From Torymus aiolomorphi (lineage: Eukaryota; Arthropoda; Insecta; Hymenoptera; Torymidae), in assembly GCA_036365515.1 (NCBI GenBank), contig CM070876.1:123956810-124020809 (forward strand): a stretch of 64,000 nucleotides of DNA. The letters are read 5' to 3'. Shown in pieces: positions 58,513 to 64,000 of this stretch. Made by a program: the position numbers and the translations under genes. Position 1 is the stretch's first letter. Every line of letters starts with the position of its first letter. The notes under the pieces are model-generated. The model was not told the DNA's origin and made no database searches. It saw only the letters and a program-made list of their open reading frames with translations.

Positions 58513-59400
58513 AAAGCGAGACTTTAAACCAGACTTTAAGTCAGCCTTTGAGTGTTACACAAAGTTTAAATGAAATGTAGACAAAGTTTAGACGTACTTT
58601 ATAGAAAGTCCCAAGGTCTTGATGAAAGTCTTGTTTAACGTCTTGCTTGAAGTCTGTCTCGAAATCTAGCTCGAGGTCTTGCTTGAAATCTCGCTTAAAG
58701 TCTGACTTGAAGTCTCGCTCAACGTCTCGCTCGAAATTTCGCTCAAAATCAAAGACTCGCATATTCAGCTAGACTTTAAGCCAGACTTCGAGCGTTGTAC
58801 ACAGTTTATACACAGTTTAGATAAAGTTCAGTCAAAGTTTAGACAAAGTTTAGATAAAGTTTAGATAAAGTTTACGTAAAGTTTATACAAAGTTTAGACG
58901 AAGTTTATAGAAAGTCTGAAGGTCTTGATGAAAGTCTCGCTTATAGTATCGCACGAAGTCTCGCACGAAGTCTCGCTGGAAGTTTCGCTCGAAGTCTGGC
59001 TTAAAATCTGGCTTGAAGTCTCGCTCGATGTCTCGCCCGACGTTACGTTCGAAGTCTCGCTCAAAACCTCGTTCAAAGACTAAAATATTCAGCTAAACTT
59101 CAAGCTAGACTTTAAGCCAGACTTGGAGCCAGACTTCGAGCCATACTTCAAGACAGACGTCGAGCGACACTTTAAGCGAGACTTTGATCAAGACCTTCAG
59201 ACTTTTTATAAACTTCGTCTAAACTTTGTCTAAATTTTATCCAAACTTTGTCTAAACTTTGTCTAAACTTTAACTAAACATTATCTAAACTGTGTATGAA
59301 CTTTGTATAACGCTCGATATTTGACTCAAAGTTTGGCTAGAAGTTTTGCTTGAAGTCCGGCTTGAATTCTGGCTCCAAGTCCGGCTTGAGGTCTAGCTGA
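58513..59400. repeat. higher-order array of three 12-bp satellites with an inverted copy
   Basis: The order CAGACTTTAAGC block, AAAGTTTAGATA block, GGTCTTGATGAAAGTC joint, GAAGTCTCGCTC block and ATTCAGCTA joint occurs twice in direct orientation (58513-58765 and 58766-59095). A third time it is inverted and partial (about 59150-59400: CGAGACTTTGATCAAGACC, AACTTTGTCTAAACTT, GTCCGGCTTGA, TAGCTGAAT). Confidence 0.85.
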
Positions 59401-60305
59401 ATACACGTGATCCAAACTATCCCGACATGGGATTTTCTCCTCGAGAAATTGCGAATAGGTTGGAAAGGCCGTAGCACAACAAGTAAAAAGGATAGCAAAA
59501 TTATCTTTTCCAAAAATATGTAAGGTTTGGTTTTTATGTTTAATTATCGAAATTCATTACGTTTAAAGACCATACCAACAATTTTTAATTGAATATTAAA
59601 AATCTGCTTTTTCGGCCAGGCAGGCGAATTGTCAGACGTTCGAGGAACGGGAATTAAGAGAACGGAGTCGTTTGAATAAACGGACTCTAGCTAGCAAGCG
59701 GCAACTTCATGACGCGACGGGCGCTCTTCTGGCATAGATATAGCTACTTCTAGCTTACGGAATATTCACGAAATTTCATTAAACCCTTAAAGTTTGCTTG
59801 ATGTAATGAATGGCATTATATTTCTATTCACCGGTGTGTAATTTATTCACCAAACTATGGGGTATGTTACGGGTTACGACAGTGGTAATGTTTACAAATG
59901 CTGTCGGTTCGCGAAATGCCCAACAGATGGCGCCTCTGTCGTGCACGTACTATTGCCTTGCCGTTTATGATTAATAAATTAAACAAACAAAAGCTGTATG
60001 GTCCATTTTCCATATATTCTTTAATATTAAAACTAGAAATTTCTGTGATTAAAATAATAGCAGAATTTATTTCTACATCTAAAATAGACATTTGGACACA
60101 AAGAAAAACATTGCTACAAAAGACAAGACAACTATAATTAATTATTTTAAGAAGAATATTTTTAAATGTATTATTATTATGCAATTTACTTACGTAATTT
60201 AAGTCGTTTACATGAGTCATGGCTATGTAGATATTTCTAAATGCCAATAAAAACTACTTAAATTTCAAAATTTCGCCTTGCCGTAGTCAGCTCACCGTTA
60301 CAGCG
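59401..60305. other. intergenic sequence, no gene called
   Basis: A short peptide FSPREIANRLERP (about 59433) resembles a transposase HTH start but is followed by stops. The remaining sequence is AT-rich without recognisable gene. Confidence 0.4.
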
Positions 60306-60989
60306 TTAAGGGGGCTAGACACCTTTTTTCTCTGAAATAAGAAATCACATTTTAATACATAAATGTAAACTAATTATTTCATACTTTTTACATATAAAAG
60401 TGGGTATATTTACCTTACCTTAAAACTTTCTCCGATGGGCCTTTTATATGGTCCAGAACCATAGTCATCGATGAAACAAGTTTTTTCACTAACCGTAAGC
60501 TTTGAAATTTTCCTGTGGATGGATTGACTCCAGATTTGAAGTAAATTACTCCTGAATAGTATAATTCTCATATGAGTGTAGGGATTTAGGATTAAATGTC
60601 GGGAAAAATTTTTACATCAGAAAAATTATGAAAAAATATAAAAAATTTAAAAAAATTAAAAAAAACTCTTGAAAAACAGCACAATTTTTTTTTTCTCATT
60701 AGATCAAAAATCCCTACACTCATATGAGAATTATACTATTCAGGAGTAATTTACTTCAAATCTGGAGTCAATCCATCCACAGGAAAATTTCAAAGCTTAC
60801 GGTTAGTGAAAAAACTTGTTTCATCGATGACTATGGTTCTGGACCATATAAAAGGCCCATCGGAGAAAGTTTTAACGTAAGGTAAATATACCCACTTTTA
60901 TATGTAAAAAGTATGAAATAATTAGTTTACATTTATGTATTAAAATGTGGCTTCTTATTTCAGAGAAAAAAGGTGTCTAGCCCCCTTAA
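60306..60989. mobile_element. 684-bp TTAA palindrome MITE, copy C
   Basis: The same family as copies A and B, with TTAA at 60306 and 60986, ends GGGGGCTAGACACC / GGTGTCTAGCCCCC and near-perfect arms. It is the only copy outside the Polinton. Confidence 0.93.
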
Positions 60990-62379
60990 TACAGAGGACA
61001 ACATCGTGGAAAAAGCCAAATGAGCTTTATTCATTCATTCTCAAGATTACTGACATATATTTTTCACTGCATTTATCTATGAGGCCACATGACACTTGCA
61101 CATTTTGCGCATCACTGCGCTCGCTTACACGCAGTACACGATAGTGTCTCATCGTTTAAACTCAGTATTGATTAATTATGCAGGTATTGATAATTACGTA
61201 TGGTAATGCGGCTATGGCGCGAAATTTACCAAAACTTCATATGAATTTTTATGTACACATACCTATTCACCGAGATTTACGTTACGTAAAGCGCTTCTCA
61301 CTAGGCTCCTCAGGATTTGAAAAAGGAGTCCGGTAGAAACCAAAGTTGCACCAATTGATTCATCATTTAAAAACAAAATTAAGTTTGGCTGCTTTTCTTA
61401 GAACTTTAAGTATGCATTTTGTTCTTTTTATAGAAACCATTTTTACTTTGTTATTATGAAGTGTGTAAATCATAATAACTTGATTTTATTGATAATTTTT
61501 TATTTTCTAAACGTGGATAAAAACTTTTGGTTTGCTATATACTTAATCTTGATAGCAAGATTTGAGTTTCATAGAGTCAAATAAACAGTCAAACAAATTT
61601 ATATTTAAGGCAAGAAACACTTGTACACTTACTACAAAATAAATAAAGTATCTATTGGGCTGAAACTGTTTATGTATAAGCAAAGTTGCGAATAAAATTT
61701 TATGTTACTATCTGTCATGAGTAGAGACTCGCTAATTTTTTTGAAAAGTTTTATATTGGAAAAGTACTTTGTTGCTAACAGAACATTTGCAAGTTAACTA
61801 TTACAGTTGAAAATATTGTAAATAGTTTATTTCATAAAAAATTTCAGACTAAAAAATTAATATTCAAAATGTACAAATAAAATAATAAATAAATATTTAT
61901 TTAATACTTATTGGATGAACATCGGGCGAACGAACGTATATAGCTTTAGATCTCTTGCGCAAACTAATGTGCTGCAAACTTATTTCCTAATTATAAATAA
62001 ATAAGTGTAATAATCAAGTTTTACTATATGAAAGTAAATAAATTAAACTATGTTATGGCGTATTTGTTTTTATTATCATAGCATTTCAGATTTGTCAATT
62101 GATCGATTTCGAACATGATACTAATCATATGAAAAGTGACTCAAAAATACTTTTCTTAATATTTTATCAGAACATGCTCCAATATTAATGGTTTTGTGCG
62201 TATTTATTAATTTTGTATTTTTAATTAAGAAAAACTAGCTTGCATACCGAAAATCTGAATAATACTTCTAATAATCAGGTGCGCCATCGAAACCGCCGCG
62301 CCAACCAAGCCGCTTCTCCCCTAAGCCAGAATTGCAATTACAAAAATAGGATCGAGTTTTTACTCACAATATATTGTCA
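60990..62379. other. AT-rich intergenic sequence, no gene seen
   Basis: No supported coding region, repeat or RNA. Isolated CTGCGCTCGCTT at 61115 recalls the odd palindromes elsewhere. Confidence 0.5.
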
Positions 62380-62540
62380 TGATATTGCTAATACATTGCC
62401 AATACATTCCTAATATATTGCCAATATATTCCAAATATATTCCAAATATATTCCCAATATATTCCCAATATATTCCGAATATATTCCCAATATATTACCA
62501 ATGTATTTCCCATATATTTCCAATATATTTCCAATATAAG
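62380..62540. repeat. 12-13-bp minisatellite ATATATTCCCAAT
   Basis: About 12 units of AATATATTCCCAAT/CAAATATATTCC type. The resulting minus-strand frame (YWEYIRNILGIYWEY) is a repeat artefact. Confidence 0.9.
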
Positions 62541-62860
62541 ATAAAGTAGTGGGACAGTTTTGACCATACTTTTTTTTAAATCTTTTCTATTGCCAAATCT
62601 AACCATAATACATAAAAACTAATTACTTCAGCAGATAGCTCGTATCTCAATGTATATTTTAAGAAAAAAGGCTTTCTTTTCTTGCAGGTGTATTAAAATA
62701 ATCACATTAAAAGAAAGTAACTATCGACTGGTGTAGTGGGACACGGTAACTTATTTAGAACCAGTTGTGGGATGCCGTTCGGACCCAGTAGTGGGACAAT
62801 ACTTTTTAAACGTATACCACTACTGCGGTATGGGAATTAAGAGGCATCTAGAGTGGGACA
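62541..62860 (+). repeat. dispersed TAGTGGGAC motif cluster
   Basis: TAGTGGGACA or a one-base variant at about 62548, 62733, 62788 and 62849, plus a GTTGTGGGAT at 62765, within 320 bp. The spacing is irregular, so it is not a simple tandem repeat. Confidence 0.6.
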
Positions 62861-63337
62861 AAATTTTCGCCATGCTCACTTCTGAAACATAACCTCAAGA
62901 AAGTTGTATCTTGTAATTCCTTAATTTGAGAAATAAATAAACACAATAACGAAGTGACTACATAGTTAACGTCATAAATAATAGTGATCAATTAATACTC
63001 CCGCGTAAAAATCGAAACAATTGGCAACTCATGGCAACTATATTGCATATTTACATTAGCACTATATTAGCAATATAGTGCATAATTGATTGTGCAATAT
63101 AGTGGCAATATTTCTGCAAATGAACATAACCTAAGCTTTCCCCGACATATTGCAAATATATTGCAAATTTTATCTTTGGCAATACTTCTCAAATATATTG
63201 CCAAGAGATTGCAAATTTTATGTATTTAATATTTTTAATACATTGATTTTATAAAACTGCTCATTATTTTATAAGTATTATTTTATTTTATTCTATTGAA
63301 TAAGTGTAGTCTACCCATGGAACAAAGAGATAATTAT
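62861..63337. other. intergenic, ATATTGCAAT-type short repeats
   Basis: CAATATAGTG and TATTGCAAATATATTGC motifs recur between 63040 and 63210, related in composition to the minisatellite at 62.4 kb. No gene. Confidence 0.45.
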
Positions 63338-63339
63338 TG

Positions 63340-63378
<39 letters not shown>
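63338..63378. repeat. (CA)n(TA)n microsatellite
   Basis: About 22 bp of CA followed by 18 bp of TA, just 3' of the minus-strand frame. Confidence 0.95.
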
Positions 63379-64000
63379 TTATTCGAATTCGACATTATTT
63401 ACAGGTTCACATAAGTAACGCTTATCATTTTGAATTTCTATATGTACACATACATCTAACAAATTTTTTACATCAACCATTATCGTTGAATCGCCTAATT
63501 TTATACATTCATGGATGTGTTTTATTATACCTCCCGGTATATTTACAGAAAAAGGGTTTATCGTATTAAATATTGTAATGCAAGCGTAGTTTTTTCCGAG
63601 GCAGTTGCAAAGATTAGTGCAAGTACAGTGTGTAGCGCGTAAGTATTTTTTAATTTTTCCTACTTTTACACTTGATCCATTCGTAAATGTTACATAAAAG
63701 GATTCATTTTTCTTATCAATTTGAGCTAATTCTGATGTATACAATGTTTTATTCTTATAAAGTTTTTTAAAGCTAAATAAGTTTGTTTCTGATAAATTGT
63801 TTCTCATTATAATTTGTTCGGAATCAAGCGTTTTAAGTTTTTTTGCAGTGCCAACGACATATATATTGGTTTCAATTTTTTAAGCCTCATTCTGTTTCGG
63901 GACGACGATAGTTTCTTACAAAAGTCATATGCCTCACTATTTTCCCTAATCCACTCGTATTTTAGAGTGTGCACTTTTATATGTATATTTAAATTGAACA
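63379..64000 (-). pseudogene. C-terminal part of an uncharacterised, probably transposon-encoded protein (runs off window)
   Basis: The minus-strand frame 63807-63379 reads KLYKNKTLYTSELAQIDKKN, ESFYVTFTNGSSVKVGKIKK, CTCTNLCNCLGKNYACITIF, VDVKNLLDVCVHIEIQ and ends NVEFE. Upstream, after a frameshift near 63830, another frame holds KVHTLKYEWIRENSEAYDF out to the window edge. The layout (a variable charged segment, a DG/NGS turn, Cys pairs, a short C-terminal strand) recalls a C-terminal domain common in insect transposon proteins without an agreed name. I cannot assign a family. Confidence 0.4.

Overview
The window looks like a nuclear scaffold of an insect, or another arthropod close to it, and consists almost entirely of transposable elements. 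The evidence is short splice-site-bounded introns, arthropod-style TATA/initiator promoters, long TA, GA and TTA microsatellites, Tc1/mariner transposases of insect type, a Penelope-like element, two non-LTR retrotransposons with a PHD-type finger in ORF1, and an insect-type Polinton/Maverick. Parasitoid Hymenoptera is plausible but I cannot prove it. I see no convincing conserved host gene; one small spliced candidate (15.9-16.3 kb, minus strand) is the only non-transposon proposal.

Layout. 0-1.3 kb: AT-rich DNA and a possible polypurine tract/LTR start. 1.3-4.35 kb: a truncated Penelope-like element between two identical ~450-bp direct repeats. 4.47-7.59 kb: a complete but dead Tc1/mariner-type element with long terminal inverted arms and a DUF4817-like transposase pseudogene. 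8.68-10.73 kb: a long-TIR DNA transposon with a fragment of a transposon protein. 11.25-15.3 kb: a second, longer Penelope-like copy, broken by a 152-bp hairpin MITE, followed by copies of its 3' end. 15.3-23.6 kb: small MITEs, a mariner pseudogene (20.6-21.7 kb), hairpin repeats and a tRNA-like sequence. 23.6-38.3 kb: a GC-rich block with a coiled-coil pseudogene and an LTR-type gag pseudogene (minus strand). The gag is split by two related non-LTR retrotransposons lying head to head: A on the minus strand (27-32 kb) and B on the plus strand (32.9-37.9 kb).

The main object is a Polinton/Maverick (adintovirus-like giant transposon) at 40131-51826. It has ~370-bp terminal inverted repeats beginning AGTAGAGG and a perfect 6-bp target-site duplication AATGAT. 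Recognisable genes are an integrase fragment, packaging ATPase, a phospholipase A2/minor core-like protein, an adenain-like protease, minor and major capsid proteins and two conserved Polinton proteins of unknown role. DNA polymerase B is not recognisable, so the copy is non-autonomous. Most genes carry stops; the ATPase frame and a 160-aa frame are open. Several genes are preceded by the motif GTATATAAG, including one symmetrical divergent promoter. Two copies of a 684-bp TTAA-flanked palindrome (41.6 and 45.7 kb) sit inside the Polinton and a third lies at 60.3 kb; the second one interrupts a Polinton gene.

52-64 kb: another mariner pseudogene, a Penelope 3' fragment, a long-TIR element (53.4-54.25 kb), a transposase fragment (55.6 kb), a large array of interleaved ~12-bp satellites with higher-order and inverted organisation (56.2-59.4 kb), the third palindrome, a 12-bp minisatellite and a partial transposon-type protein at the right edge.
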